Shown: positions 23,190-31,979, counted from the first letter of the stretch. The stretch: 64,000 bases of DNA from an uncultured Oscillibacter sp. (GCA_910587705.1 CAJUMX010000010.1:53419-117418); one strand, 5' to 3'. Notes: a model not told the origin generated them from the letters alone. Translations and numbers: made by a program.

Positions 23190-24395
23190 TCATCCCCGGC
23201 GGGAGTACAGCCGGGCAAGACCCCCTTCGGAGGTCTCCCGGTAGTTCCGGTTTAAGTGGATGCCGGTTTCGTACATGGTCTTGAGCACCATGTCATAGCT
23301 GATGCGCCGGGTCTCCGCCAGGAAGTAGGCCAGATTCGCGGAGTTGATGGCCCGCATGGCCGCCACGGCGTTGCGCTCGATGCAGGGAATCTGGACCAGG
23401 CCGCAGATGGGGTCGCAGGTGAGGCCCAGGTGGTGCTCCAGGGCCACCTCGGCAGCGTACTCGATGCGCTTGACGGAGTAGCCAAAGAGCTGGCCCAGGG
23501 CGGCGGCGGCCATGGCGCAGGCCACGCCGATTTCCGCCTGACAGCCGCACTCCGCCCCGGAGACGGAGGCGTTTTGCTTAGCCAGGGCGCCAAAGAGCCC
23601 CGCCACCCCCAGGGCGTGGGCCACGTCCAAATCGCTGAGGCCCCGCTTGTCCTGGAAGTAGTACAGCACCGCCGGCAGCACACCGCAGGAGCCGCAGGTG
23701 GGGGCGGTGGCAATGAGGCCGTTGTCCGCATTTTGCTCCGACACGGCGTAGGCGTAGGAGCAGACCCGCTGGCACTCGATGATCTCCGGGTGCTTGTTCA
23801 CCAGAATGTGGTCGTGAATGGATTTGGCCTTGCGCTCGATGTGGAGCCCGCCGGGCAGCTCTCCGGAGGCGGCCAGCCCCTCCTGAATGGAGCGTTGCAT
23901 AACGGACCAGATTTCCAGCAGGTCGTCCCAGATGCCCGCCCCCTCGTTCAGCTCCACGTAGTCCGTGAGGCTGATGTAGCGGAACTCACAGAACTCCTTG
24001 ATTTCGGCGAAGGAGTTTTCAAAATAGGTCTCCTGCTCCTGCCCCGGGGCGGGGCGGCCCTCCCATTCCAAATCCCCGCCGCCCACGCTGTAGACCCGCT
24101 GGGTGCGCAGCTCCTGCCCGCCCCGGAGGGCGGTGAGGTCCAGGGTGTTGGGGTGCTGTTCCACCGTCTCCTGGGAAAAGACAATCTCCGCCGGAAGGGG
24201 GGCGAAGGTCTCCGTCAGGATACGGTCCGTTCCGTGGCCCTTCCCCGTCTTGGAAAGTGAGCCGTACAGCACCGCCCGGTAGGCGTCCGCCTCCGGCGTC
24301 TCCTGCCGGAAGAGGGCGGCGGCCCGGGCGGGGCCCATGGTGTGGGAGCTGGAGGGCCCCCGGCCCACCTTGTATACGTCGTGAATGGATCTCAT
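23190..24395 (-). CDS. sdaA: L-serine ammonia-lyase, iron-sulfur dependent, single chain
   Basis: 401 residues. It begins with the beta-type domain (IHDVYKVGRGPSSSHTMGP) and continues into the alpha-type catalytic part with TAPTCGSCGVLPAVL and TCDPICGLVQIPCIERNA, whose cysteines hold the 4Fe-4S cluster. It converts serine to pyruvate and ammonia. ATG 24395 is 12 nt from AGGAG; a TTG three codons upstream is too close to that site. It follows serA by 27 nt, placing serine degradation beside serine synthesis. Confidence 0.93.
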   Translation of the reverse strand: MRSIHDVYKVGRGPSSSHTMGPARAAALFRQETPEADAYRAVLYGSLSKTGKGHGTDRILTETFAPLPAEIVFSQETVEQHPNTLDLTALRGGQELRTQRVYSVGGGDLEWEGRPAPGQEQETYFENSFAEIKEFCEFRYISLTDYVELNEGAGIWDDLLEIWSVMQRSIQEGLAASGELPGGLHIERKAKSIHDHILVNKHPEIIECQRVCSYAYAVSEQNADNGLIATAPTCGSCGVLPAVLYYFQDKRGLSDLDVAHALGVAGLFGALAKQNASVSGAECGCQAEIGVACAMAAAALGQLFGYSVKRIEYAAEVALEHHLGLTCDPICGLVQIPCIERNAVAAMRAINSANLAYFLAETRRISYDMVLKTMYETGIHLNRNYRETSEGGLARLYSRRG

Positions 24396-24422
24396 AGCTT
24401 CCAAATACTCCTGTGTGTGAGG

Positions 24423-25340
24423 TCAGGGGGCGAAGCCCTCCACAATGTCCACCAGCTCCTGGCCGATGCGGGCTTGGGCCTCCCGGGTTCCCGCGCCGAT
24501 GTGGGGGGTGCAGGAGACGGCCGGGTGTGTGGCCAGGGCCCAGTTGGGGTCCTTCTCGCTCATCCACACGTCCAGCCCCGCCGCCCGGACCTTGCCGGAT
24601 TCCAGGGCCTCCAAAAGGGCCCCCTCGTCCACGTTGCTGCCCCGGGAGACGTTGATAATCACCACGCCGTCCTTCATCTTTCCCAAGCTCTCCCGGTCCA
24701 CCAGGGCCTTGTCCCCGCCGGGGGCGCAGAGAATCAGCACGTCGGAGCCCGCCAGCAGGTCGTCCATGGAGACGAACTTCATGGTCTCGCACTCGCAGCC
24801 CTCCGGCTTGTTGCGGTGGACGGTGGAGAGGACCTTCATCCCCAGGGCCTGGCACTTATCGCCCACCATCCTTCCGATGCGGCCATAGCCGATGATTCCG
24901 GCGGTTTTGCCGGAGAGCTCGAAGCCCTTGGAATAGGCCTTCTTCTCCCACTTGTTCTCCCGCATGGTGTGCCCGGCGATGGAGATGTTCCGGGCGCAGG
25001 AGAAGAGGAGGGCCAGGGCCAGCTCCGCCACGGCGTTGGAGGAAGCCCGGGGGGTGTTCCACACGGCGATGCCCGCCGCCTCGGCATAGGGAATGGCGAT
25101 GTTGTCCATGCCCACGCCCGCCCGGACGATGAGCCGGAGCCGCCCGCCCTTGGCGGCGTCAATCTGGGGCTCCTTGATTTTGGTGGCGGAGCGGATGATC
25201 ACCGCGTCAAAGTCCCGCAGGGCGGGGCCCAGGGCGTCAGGCTCATAGAACTGCTCCACCACCTCACAGCCGTCCGCCCGGAGCTTCGCCACGGCGGAGG
25301 CGTCCATACCGTCGGTGACCAATACGCGCTTTAACATCAT
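24423..25340 (-). CDS. serA: D-3-phosphoglycerate dehydrogenase (short form)
   Basis: 305 residues, the short type without ACT or ASB regulatory domains. The NAD-binding loop GYGRIGRMVG, the 'RAGVGMDNI' substrate segment with its Arg, and the catalytic TPHIGAGTREAQ histidine are present. It makes 3-phosphohydroxypyruvate, the substrate of SerC encoded upstream. AAAGGGGTACAATT precedes ATG 25340. The lack of ACT domain suggests it is not inhibited by serine in the usual manner. Confidence 0.92.
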   Translation of the reverse strand: MMLKRVLVTDGMDASAVAKLRADGCEVVEQFYEPDALGPALRDFDAVIIRSATKIKEPQIDAAKGGRLRLIVRAGVGMDNIAIPYAEAAGIAVWNTPRASSNAVAELALALLFSCARNISIAGHTMRENKWEKKAYSKGFELSGKTAGIIGYGRIGRMVGDKCQALGMKVLSTVHRNKPEGCECETMKFVSMDDLLAGSDVLILCAPGGDKALVDRESLGKMKDGVVIINVSRGSNVDEGALLEALESGKVRAAGLDVWMSEKDPNWALATHPAVSCTPHIGAGTREAQARIGQELVDIVEGFAP

Positions 25341-25546
25341 AATTGTACCCCTTTCGTATCCGGCACACCCCAGGGGTGCCTCGTCGTCGCAAAGTCCGCT
25401 TTACTCGGCCCGTCCTTCGGACAGGCCTCGCGCCGCTCCCTTGCTCCTCCTCTTCCGCCGGGAAACGCTTCGCTGGTTTCCCGGCGGATCCGCAAGTAAA
25501 CACCTCACGCCCATTGGGGGACAGGCGCGTCCGGCAGCCCGGAAGG
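25341..25546. other. Intergenic region serC-serA, upstream of the composite repeat
   Basis: About 200 nt with several small GC hairpins (for example GGGAAACGC-TTCGCTGG-TTTCCC region at 25460-25483) and GGGGTGCC. I see no T-box, riboswitch or open reading frame of convincing composition. Confidence 0.4.
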
Positions 25547-25718
25547 GGGTCCAGGGGTGCTCCCCTGGTTTTCCGCCCTTGGCGGAAAATAAATTTAAAT
25601 CATTTTCCTGACGACATGCGCGTCAGGAAAATACCAAGATTCCAGCCGCCTTGGGCGGCGGCTCCAGTGACCGACGTCACTGGAGGGGGGAATCTAAAGG
25701 GGGGACGAAGTCCCCTCT
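25547..25718 (-). repeat. Composite multi-hairpin repeat, copy 2 (3' of serC)
   Basis: Same order as copy 1 at 2750-2976: GGGGACTTCGTCCCC immediately after the stop codon, GGGGGGAATCT, a CAGTGAC-CGAC-GTCACTG stem (in copy 1 CCAGTC-CGCA-GACTGG), CCGCC-TTGG-GGCGG, the palindrome ATTTTCCTGACG-7 nt-CGTCAGGAAAAT (25602-25632) and CAGGGG hairpins. Stems differ between copies yet remain paired. Confidence 0.78.
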
Positions 25719-26801
25719 TTACGGATTCTCGTATTTCTTAAGGAACTCCACCAGCGCCTCCACGCCCTCCTTGGGCATGGCGTTGTAGATGGAGGCCCGG
25801 AGGCCGCCCACGCTCTTGTGGCCCTTGAGGTTGTCAAAGCCCGCCGCCTTGGAGGCCGCCACCACATCGGCGTCCTGGTCCTTCGTGGGGGTGACGAAGG
25901 GCACGTTCATGAGGGAGCGGTCCTCCTTCCGCACGGCCCCGGTGAAGAGCTTGGACTGGTCCAGGAAGTCGTAGAGAATCTTCGCCTTCTCCACGTTCCG
26001 CTGGTGCATGGCCTCCAGGCCGCCGTTATCCAGGAGGTAGTGAAAGACCTTTCCGCAGCAGTAGATGGCCCAGCAGTTGGGGGTGTTGTAGAGGGAGTCG
26101 TTGTCCGCGTGGGTCTTATAGCTCATATAGGTGGGGACAAACCCCGGAAGGTCGTCCCGCAGAAGGTCCTCCCGGATGATAACCACCGCCATGCCCGCCG
26201 GGCCCACGTTCTTCTGCACGCCGCCCCAGAGAAGTCCGTACTTCGTCACGTCGCAGGGCCGGGAGAGGAACATGCTGGACTGGTCGGACACCAGCACCTT
26301 CCCCTTGGTGTCGGGAAGCTGGAAGTAGGTGGTGCCGTTGATGGTCTCGTTTTCGCAGATATAGACATAGTCCGCGTTCTCCGGAATGTCCAGATTGGAG
26401 CAGTCCGGGATATAGGAGAAGTTCTTGTCGGCAGAGGAGGCCACGATCTTCACCTCGCCGTATTTCTTCGCCTCGGCAATGGCTTTCTTGGACCAGGCGC
26501 CGGTCTCCACATAGCACCCGACCCCGTTTTTCATCAGGTTCATGGGAACCATGGCGAACTGGACCGTGCCGCCGCCCTGGATGAAGAGCACCTTGTAGTT
26601 GTCGGGAATCCCCATCAGCTTGCGGAGGTCCGCCTCCGCCTCGTCCCGAATCTGCTGGAACACCTTGCTCCGGTGGCTCATCTCCATGACGCACATGCCG
26701 CTTCCCCGGTAGTTCATCATCTCGGCAGCGATCTCCTCCAGCACGAGCTCCGGCATCATGGCAGGTCCGGCGGAGAAGTTATAGGTACGGCCGTATTTCA
26801 T
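25719..26801 (-). CDS. serC: Phosphoserine aminotransferase
   Basis: 360 residues, beginning MKYGRTYNFSAGPAMMPELVLEEIA as in SerC. The PLP lysine lies in GGVQKNVGPAG and the substrate arginine region in KSVGGLRASIYNAM. It converts 3-phosphohydroxypyruvate and glutamate to phosphoserine. ATG 26801 follows GGAGGAAAGCGCT; the in-frame ATG five codons upstream lacks a site. Promoter 26868-26896. Order serC, serA, sdaA on one strand. Confidence 0.96.
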   Translation of the reverse strand: MKYGRTYNFSAGPAMMPELVLEEIAAEMMNYRGSGMCVMEMSHRSKVFQQIRDEAEADLRKLMGIPDNYKVLFIQGGGTVQFAMVPMNLMKNGVGCYVETGAWSKKAIAEAKKYGEVKIVASSADKNFSYIPDCSNLDIPENADYVYICENETINGTTYFQLPDTKGKVLVSDQSSMFLSRPCDVTKYGLLWGGVQKNVGPAGMAVVIIREDLLRDDLPGFVPTYMSYKTHADNDSLYNTPNCWAIYCCGKVFHYLLDNGGLEAMHQRNVEKAKILYDFLDQSKLFTGAVRKEDRSLMNVPFVTPTKDQDADVVAASKAAGFDNLKGHKSVGGLRASIYNAMPKEGVEALVEFLKKYENP

Positions 26802-26867
26802 AGCGCTTTCCTCCATTCAAGCATTTTCACAAGTTTCGCCCCGGAAAGGGGCCGCTTTCCTGTCTAT

Positions 26868-26896
26868 AGTATACAGGATTTCCCAGAGGGAATCAA
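26868..26896 (-). promoter_or_regulatory. serC promoter
   Basis: Minus strand TTGATT (26896-26891), 17 nt, TATACT (26873-26868). Confidence 0.75.
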
Positions 26897-26950
26897 CCGT
26901 ATCCATAAATTTTGTGGGTCGAGGGTAAATTTCTTTCTTTTTGCGCCCGC

Positions 26951-26979
26951 TTGCATTCCGGGGCAAACCCCTGTATACT
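26951..26979 (+). promoter_or_regulatory. ClC gene promoter
   Basis: TTGCAT (26951-26956), 17 nt, TATACT (26974-26979). The spacer holds GGGG-CAAA-CCCC. No fluoride riboswitch motif is seen in the 58-nt leader. Confidence 0.7.
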
Positions 26980-27036
26980 GAAAAAAGAACTTGTTCAGAA
27001 GGCCCCGCCCTCCGGCGGGGGCGGTGGAGGAAGCCT

Positions 27037-28359
27037 ATGACATGGGACAACATCAAACAGGACCTGCGGTCCCGGTGGGGCCTGACCCTGCTATACGCCC
27101 GGGCCCTGGGGAAGTGGCTGCTGCTGGCCACGGCGGCGGGGACCTCCTGCGGTTTGGTGGGCACGGCCTTCCACATGGCCGTGGAAGCTGTGACGGAGCT
27201 CCGGGGGGAATTTTCCTGGCTGCTGTATCTTCTGCCCCTGGCGGGCCTTGCCATTGTGGGGCTTTACAAGCTCCTGGGCACCGAGGGCCAGGGCACCAAC
27301 GACATCTTCGATCAGGTGCGCCTGGGGGGCCGCATCTCCCTGCTGCTGGTCCCGGCCATCTTTTTGGGCACGGTGATTACCCACCTCTGCGGCGGCTCCG
27401 CCGGGCGGGAGGGGGCGGCTCTTCAAATGGGGGGCGCTCTGGGCTATCGGGTGGGGCGGCTCTTCGGCTTTGACGAGCGGGACCTGCGCATTGCCACCAC
27501 CACGGGCATGGCGGCCTTCTTCACCGCCCTTTTCGGCACGCCTCTGGCGGCGGCGGTGTTCTCCATCGCCGTGGTCAGCGTGGATTCCTTCTACCACGCC
27601 GCCTTCTTCCCCTCCCTCATCGGGGCTCTGGAGGCCTATGGCATCTCCCGGCTGCTGGGGGTGGTCCCCACTTCCTTCGCCGTGGAGGCCCCGGCCCTCT
27701 CTACGGCTCTGCTGATTCGGGCGGGGGCGCTGGCGGGGCTGTGCGGGATGCTGTCCGTGGTGTTCTGCGGCGCCATCCGCCTGACGGAGCACCAGCTTCA
27801 ACGGCGGATTCCCAATCCCTGGCTCCGGGCGTTTACCGGGGGCTGCGTCGTGATTCTCCTCACCTGGCTCTGCGGGACCACAGACTACAACGGCGCGGGG
27901 ATGGCGGTCATCGCCGCCGCCGTGGAGGAGGGGTCCGTCCGGCCCGCCGCCTTCGTTTTGAAGATTCTGTTCACCGCCGTCACCCTGGGAGCGGGGTTCA
28001 AGGGCGGGGAGGTGGTGCCCTCCTTCTTCGTGGGGGCGGCCTTCGGCTGTGCCGTGGGGCCGCTGCTGGGGCTTCCGGCGGGCTTTGCCGCCGCGCTGGG
28101 CCTTGCGTCCGTGTTCTGCGGGGCCACCAACTGCCCCCTGGCCGCCATCGCCCTGGCCATCGAGCTGTTTGGCAGCGGGGGACTGCTGTATTTCGCCCTG
28201 GCCTGCTGCGTCAGCTACGTCCTCTCCGGCTACGGAGGGCTGTACTCCAGCCAGACCATTCTCCACTCCAAGCTCAAGGGCCGGTATATCAACGTACATG
28301 CCAACGCCCAGGCCGTGGAGCGCACCGCCGCGGCCCAGGAGCCCGCGTCGATCACGTGA
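27037..28359 (+). CDS. ClC-family chloride channel / transporter
   Basis: 440 residues with ten or more membrane helices. The anion-path motifs are GGSAGREGAALQMG (GxSxGREG) and GEVVPSFFVGAAFG (GxFxP type), and GAEGVP-like FFTALFGTPLAAAVFS. Pathway residues match the 'voltage-gated chloride channel' group rather than the fluoride-specific CLC-F group. ATG 27037 follows GGTGGAGGAAGCCT. It is divergent from serC and followed by a hairpin that overlaps the next gene's ribosome binding site. Confidence 0.9.
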   Translation: MTWDNIKQDLRSRWGLTLLYARALGKWLLLATAAGTSCGLVGTAFHMAVEAVTELRGEFSWLLYLLPLAGLAIVGLYKLLGTEGQGTNDIFDQVRLGGRISLLLVPAIFLGTVITHLCGGSAGREGAALQMGGALGYRVGRLFGFDERDLRIATTTGMAAFFTALFGTPLAAAVFSIAVVSVDSFYHAAFFPSLIGALEAYGISRLLGVVPTSFAVEAPALSTALLIRAGALAGLCGMLSVVFCGAIRLTEHQLQRRIPNPWLRAFTGGCVVILLTWLCGTTDYNGAGMAVIAAAVEEGSVRPAAFVLKILFTAVTLGAGFKGGEVVPSFFVGAAFGCAVGPLLGLPAGFAAALGLASVFCGATNCPLAAIALAIELFGSGGLLYFALACCVSYVLSGYGGLYSSQTILHSKLKGRYINVHANAQAVERTAAAQEPASIT

Positions 28360-28369
28360 TTCACATAAA

Positions 28370-28424
28370 ACGCGCCTCCCGCGGCATACTGTCATCAACT
28401 GACATTTGCCACGGGAGGCGTTTT
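28370..28424 (+). terminator. Hairpin combining ClC terminator and Shine-Dalgarno of the DUF421 gene
   Basis: CGCCTCCCG (about 28373-28381) pairs with CGGGAGGCG (28412-28420); TTTT follows. An inner stem TGTCA-TCAAC-TGACA lies in the loop. The GGGAGG of the 3' arm is also the ribosome binding site of the gene starting at 28427. Confidence 0.7.
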
Positions 28425-28426
28425 GT

Positions 28427-29143
28427 ATGCAGCTTTTGCAAGATATCGGCATGACCGTCCTGACCACTCTGCTGTCCATCTTGGCCCTGTTCCTCCTTAC
28501 CAAGCTGATGGGGGCCAAGCAGGTGTCCCAAATGACCATGTTTGACTATGTGGTGGGCATCACCATCGGCTCCGCCGCCGCCGAGCTGGCCACCGAATTG
28601 GAGGAGCCCCACAAGCCCCTCGCCGCCCTGATTGTCTATGGGCTGGTGGCGGTGAGCATTTCCGTCCTCTGCTGCAAGTCCCTGAAAATCCGCGCCGCCG
28701 TCACGGGGCGGCCTGTGGTGCTGCTGGAGGACGGGGTGATCTATCGGGAGAACCTGAAAAAGGCCAAGCTGGACTTGAACGAGTTTCTCACCTACTGCCG
28801 GATTGGGGGCTGGTTTGACCTAAGCCAGCTCCAAACCGCCGTCTTTGAGCACAACGGCACCGTCAGCTTCCTGCCCAAGGAGGCGGACCGCCCCGCCACC
28901 CCGGCGGATTTGAACAAGAATCCCGCCCAGTCCCAGGTCCAGACCCCCTTTGTCATGGACGGGAAGCTGCTTTCCGGCAACCTCCGCCAGGCGGGGAAGG
29001 AGGACGAGTGGGTCCGCCGAGCCCTCCTCCGCCAGGGCTACCGGAACGAGGGGGAGGTCTTTCTGGCCCTCTGGGGCGGGGGAGAGGATTTGACGGTGTT
29101 TCCCATGGAGCCCGACCGCAGGGCCGGTGGGACGCGGCCGTAG
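28427..29143 (+). CDS. DUF421 (YetF-like) membrane protein
   Basis: 238 residues. Three N-terminal membrane helices (LTTLLSILALFLLTKLMGAKQ..., VVGITIGSAAAELATEL, LIVYGLVAVSISVLC) precede the soluble domain with RPVVLLEDGVIYRENLKKAKL and LNEFLTYCRIGGWFDLSQLQTAVFE, the conserved DUF421/YetF signature. The family has been linked to spore and membrane functions, but its activity is unknown. ATG 28427 has GGGAGG nine bases upstream. Confidence 0.9.
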   Translation: MQLLQDIGMTVLTTLLSILALFLLTKLMGAKQVSQMTMFDYVVGITIGSAAAELATELEEPHKPLAALIVYGLVAVSISVLCCKSLKIRAAVTGRPVVLLEDGVIYRENLKKAKLDLNEFLTYCRIGGWFDLSQLQTAVFEHNGTVSFLPKEADRPATPADLNKNPAQSQVQTPFVMDGKLLSGNLRQAGKEDEWVRRALLRQGYRNEGEVFLALWGGGEDLTVFPMEPDRRAGGTRP

Positions 29144-29159
29144 AGGCGGGTTCGCCGCA

Positions 29160-29312
29160 TTTCGCCGGGAAACGTACCCGTAGGGGCGGACCTATGCCGC
29201 CTGGGGAGAAACGGGGAACGGGCCGCCCAGGGGGGCGGCCCCTACGGCATCTTCTATCGGAAGAACACCCGTAGGGGCCGCCGCCTTCGGCGGCCCGTTC
29301 TCCTGTCTACCC
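29160..29312. repeat. REP-like GTAGGGGC units between DUF421 and HAD genes
   Basis: Two units: GTAGGGGCGGAC..., then GGGCCGCCC-AGGG-GGGCGGCCCCTAC at 29219-29247, followed by TTCTATCGGAAGAA and GTAGGGGCCGCCGCC-TTCG-GGCGGCCCG. They match the units near 11.1, 17.2, 18.2, 41.2, 41.5 and 51.1 kb. No gene. Confidence 0.75.
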
Positions 29313-29969
29313 TCAATGGGCCAAGATAAATTCCTCCAGCTCCTCCGGGGTTTTCACCACGGCCACCGCCCCGGCTTCCTCCAGCTCTCCCGGCGGGGCA
29401 TAGCCGAAGAACTCCACCCCGGCGCAGTCCACGCCGCAGGCCCGGGCCCCCAGCACGTCGAATTTCCGGTCCCCCACCATCAGCACCTGGGGGAGGTCCC
29501 GCTCCGTCAGCCCCAGCTGCCGCATGGCCTCCCGGACCACGTCCTCCTTTTTCCAGTCCCCGTGGGGCGGGCTTCCCACCAGGGCGGAGAGGTGGGGCGT
29601 GAAGCCGAACCGGGCGCAGATGGAAACGCACAGGTTCTCCGGCTTGGAGGAGGCCAGGGCCAGCACATAGCCCCGCTGCTTCAAGCGGCCCATGACGGCC
29701 TCCATGCCCGGGGCCGCCTGGTTTTCATATTGGCCCACAGGCTCGTAAACCAGGCGGAAGCGCTCCACCGCCTCCGCCGCCTTCTCCGGGCTGTAGCCGC
29801 AAAAGCGCATAAAGGAATCCTGAAGGGGCGGGCCGATGAAGCGGAGCAGGGTCTCCTCCTCCGGCACCGGGTCGCCGTAGCCCAGGATGGTCTCCCGGAC
29901 GCAGTGGACAATGCCCTCCCGGGAGTCCGTCAGGGTCCCGTCCAGGTCAAAGAGCAGATAACGGTACAT
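29313..29969 (-). CDS. HAD-family hydrolase (phosphoglycolate phosphatase-like)
   Basis: 218 residues. Motif I is FDLDGTLTDS (7-16), motif II/III are LASSKPEN and the MVGDRKFDVLGA loop, and the cap is of the C1 helical type. The sequence LRFIGPPLQDSF is typical of the HAD-IA group near Gph/PpaX. It starts 1 nt after the MBL gene stop and is probably co-expressed with it. Substrate unknown. Confidence 0.9.
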   Translation of the reverse strand: MYRYLLFDLDGTLTDSREGIVHCVRETILGYGDPVPEEETLLRFIGPPLQDSFMRFCGYSPEKAAEAVERFRLVYEPVGQYENQAAPGMEAVMGRLKQRGYVLALASSKPENLCVSICARFGFTPHLSALVGSPPHGDWKKEDVVREAMRQLGLTERDLPQVLMVGDRKFDVLGARACGVDCAGVEFFGYAPPGELEEAGAVAVVKTPEELEEFILAH

Positions 29970-29970
29970 A

Positions 29971-30729
29971 TCACGCCTCCTCGCAGTATTGGGGAACCAC
30001 CACGCCCCGGGCGGTTCCGTCCACCTCCAGGGCCGGGCCCTCCAGCCGATGGATTTCCCCCTCGTCCCACAGGGACAGGAAGTCCTCCACCCCCGCTACA
30101 TTGGGCAGGCCGTAGGGGGCGTGGCGGTAGTGCATGGGAACGGCGCATTTGGGGCGAAGGGCCCCGCAGACGGCCTTGGCCCCCGCCGCGTCCACGGTGT
30201 AGGTGCCCCCCACGGGAATCAAAACCACATCCAGGGGGCCGACGGCGGCAAGCTGCTCCGGCGAGAGCGGGTGCCCCAGATCCCCCAGGTGGGCGATGGT
30301 CACCCCGTCCGCCGAGAGAATATGGATGGTGTTGGGCCCCCGGAGGGCCCCGCCCTGATCATCGTGGAAGGTCTCCACGGTGCGGATGGTGAAGGGACAG
30401 GGACCGTCGAAGGGGACCACCTCCGCCTCCTCCACGGCGTTGTGGTCAAAGTGGCCGTGGCTGCAAAGAATCTTGTGGACCTGGAGCTTCGGCTCCGCCG
30501 GGGGAGCGGCTTCGCCGTCCACAAAGACCCGCGTTTTCACCGCCAGGGTATAAAAGCCCTGTTCCTTCCGGCGGGCACGCTCTTCCCAGACGTTGTCCCA
30601 GAGGGCGGTCCGGCGGGCCGTCTCCGCCAGGGAGGGGTAGCCCTCCACGCCGGTGTAAGGGTCCAGCAAAATTCGATAGCCGCCCTGCTCCACCAGAAAA
30701 CAGGCGTGGCCCAGCCAGGTGAGTTTCAT
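29971..30729 (-). CDS. UlaG-like MBL-fold metallohydrolase
   Basis: 252 residues. It begins MKLTWLGHACFLVEQGGYRILLDPY, as in UlaG-like enzymes, and has the metal motif SHGHFDHNAV. A third metal-binding His lies in HLGDLGHPLS and the last in MHYRHAPYG. Proteins of this type hydrolyse lactones or phosphodiesters; I cannot name the substrate. GCAAGGAGGATCATGAT precedes the ATG. Confidence 0.87.
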   Translation of the reverse strand: MKLTWLGHACFLVEQGGYRILLDPYTGVEGYPSLAETARRTALWDNVWEERARRKEQGFYTLAVKTRVFVDGEAAPPAEPKLQVHKILCSHGHFDHNAVEEAEVVPFDGPCPFTIRTVETFHDDQGGALRGPNTIHILSADGVTIAHLGDLGHPLSPEQLAAVGPLDVVLIPVGGTYTVDAAGAKAVCGALRPKCAVPMHYRHAPYGLPNVAGVEDFLSLWDEGEIHRLEGPALEVDGTARGVVVPQYCEEA

Positions 30730-30756
30730 ATCATGATCCTCCTTGCGCGTATTTCA

Positions 30757-30786
30757 AAAAACGGGGGCGGACCTCCGTCCGCCCCC
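30757..30786 (-). terminator. Terminator of the DUF4349 gene
   Basis: On the minus strand GGGGGCGGAC-GGAG-GTCCGCCCCC is followed by GTTTTTTG. Confidence 0.88.
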
Positions 30787-30800
30787 TTACTATAGCAGAT

Positions 30801-31838
30801 TTACGGCTGTTTGTCATCCGGGTTTTTCGGCCCGTCCTTCTTCCGCTTGAAGAAGCCGCCCGCCTTCTGCTCCCGGGCCTGGCGGAAGGTCTCCGCCCGC
30901 CGGACCTGAGCCCGCTTGGAGAGCTTCACCACCACCAGGAGAACCAGCCCCAGGAACAAGAGCCAAATCCAGTTGTAGGCCAGGAAGATGGCCAGCCCCT
31001 GGAGGAAGTCCCCAAAGCTCCGGAGCCCGTCCGTGAAGGCGTTCCCCAGGCGGCTTCCAAAGGTGGGCGGGGCCTCCTCCACCGTGGTGAGGCGCAGCAC
31101 CTCCCGGAGACGGACGTCGATGGTGGCGAAATCCACCAGGGAGTCATAGTGCCGCAGGGACCCGGTGAGCTGCTCGATCTGATATTCCGTCTCGCTGATG
31201 GCGTTTTCCAGGTCGATGATGTCCTCCATCGTTTCCGCCTTGGAAAGCAGCGTCTGGAGTCGCTCCATCTTGGTCTTTTGGGTTTCCAGGCGGCTCTCCG
31301 TGTCGTAGTACCGCTCGCTGATGTTCTCGGCGTTCTGGTCCTGGCTGGTGACGTGGCTGATTTCCCCCACGGTCCTCAAAAAGCCCCGGAATTCCTTGGC
31401 GGGAACCCGGACGGTGTAGCTGGCGCTCCGGCTGCCGTCGCCATGGCTGTCGGAGGAGGCGTATTCCAGATAGCCCCCCAGCCTGTCCACCAGCTCCTCC
31501 AGGGCGGCGGTACAGGCGTCGTAGTCCTGGGTCTCCGCCTGGATGCTGGCGGTGTAGACCATCTTGGCGTTGGCTAAGCGGTCCTCCTGCGTTCCGCCCT
31601 CATCGGGGGCCGCCTCCGGCTCGGCGGGAGAGCCCCCTGCGGCGTCGGCGGGGGCGTCAAAGCCGAATTCCATATCCGCGGCCTTCCACTCGTCCCCGCT
31701 GTCGTCATAGGCCGTCTGGCTCTCGCTGGCGGAGGGGGCGGAATCCGTTCCCCCGCTGTAGCCGCCGCCTCCTCCGCAGGCGGTGAGGGTCAGGGCCGTC
31801 AGCAAGGCGGCCAGAAACAGGGCAAGTCCTCTCTTCAT
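30801..31838 (-). CDS. DUF4349 lipoprotein
   Basis: 345 residues. Lipobox LTLTAC (Cys about 21) with GGGGG after it, then an acidic Ser/Ala-rich linker, the DUF4349 domain (MVYTASIQAETQDYDACTAALEELVDRLGGY ... SLVDFATIDVRLRE) with a central coiled coil, one membrane helix (FLAYNWIWLLFLGLVLLVVV) and a basic tail. The N-terminal lipid plus C-terminal helix would anchor it at both ends. ATG 31838 follows AAAGGAGGATATACGG. Function unknown. Confidence 0.9.
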   Translation of the reverse strand: MKRGLALFLAALLTALTLTACGGGGGYSGGTDSAPSASESQTAYDDSGDEWKAADMEFGFDAPADAAGGSPAEPEAAPDEGGTQEDRLANAKMVYTASIQAETQDYDACTAALEELVDRLGGYLEYASSDSHGDGSRSASYTVRVPAKEFRGFLRTVGEISHVTSQDQNAENISERYYDTESRLETQKTKMERLQTLLSKAETMEDIIDLENAISETEYQIEQLTGSLRHYDSLVDFATIDVRLREVLRLTTVEEAPPTFGSRLGNAFTDGLRSFGDFLQGLAIFLAYNWIWLLFLGLVLLVVVKLSKRAQVRRAETFRQAREQKAGGFFKRKKDGPKNPDDKQP

Positions 31839-31946
31839 CCGTATATCCTCCTTTTCCGCCCCGTATTCCAAGCGGGGCCTTTGTTTATATAGACGATGTT
31901 TTCAGGGAAAAGGTTGCAGGGTCCTCCCATTTCTAACTACGAAAAC

Positions 31947-31972
31947 AGGGCCCCGTCTCCGGGGCCCTGGAT
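31947..31972 (-). terminator. Terminator of the SprA-like gene
   Basis: CAGGGCCCCG-GAGA-CGGGGCCCTG followed by TTTTCG on the minus strand. Confidence 0.85.
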
Positions 31973-31979
31973 ACGCCGA

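Noticed and set aside
25341..25718. T-box or serine riboswitch in the serC-serA gap
   Set aside because: No T-box AGGGTGG motif, and the hairpins are those of the composite repeat found also after mutL.
26974..27036. Fluoride riboswitch before the ClC gene
   Set aside because: The short leader lacks the conserved pseudoknot sequence, and the protein is not of the CLC-F kind by its motifs.
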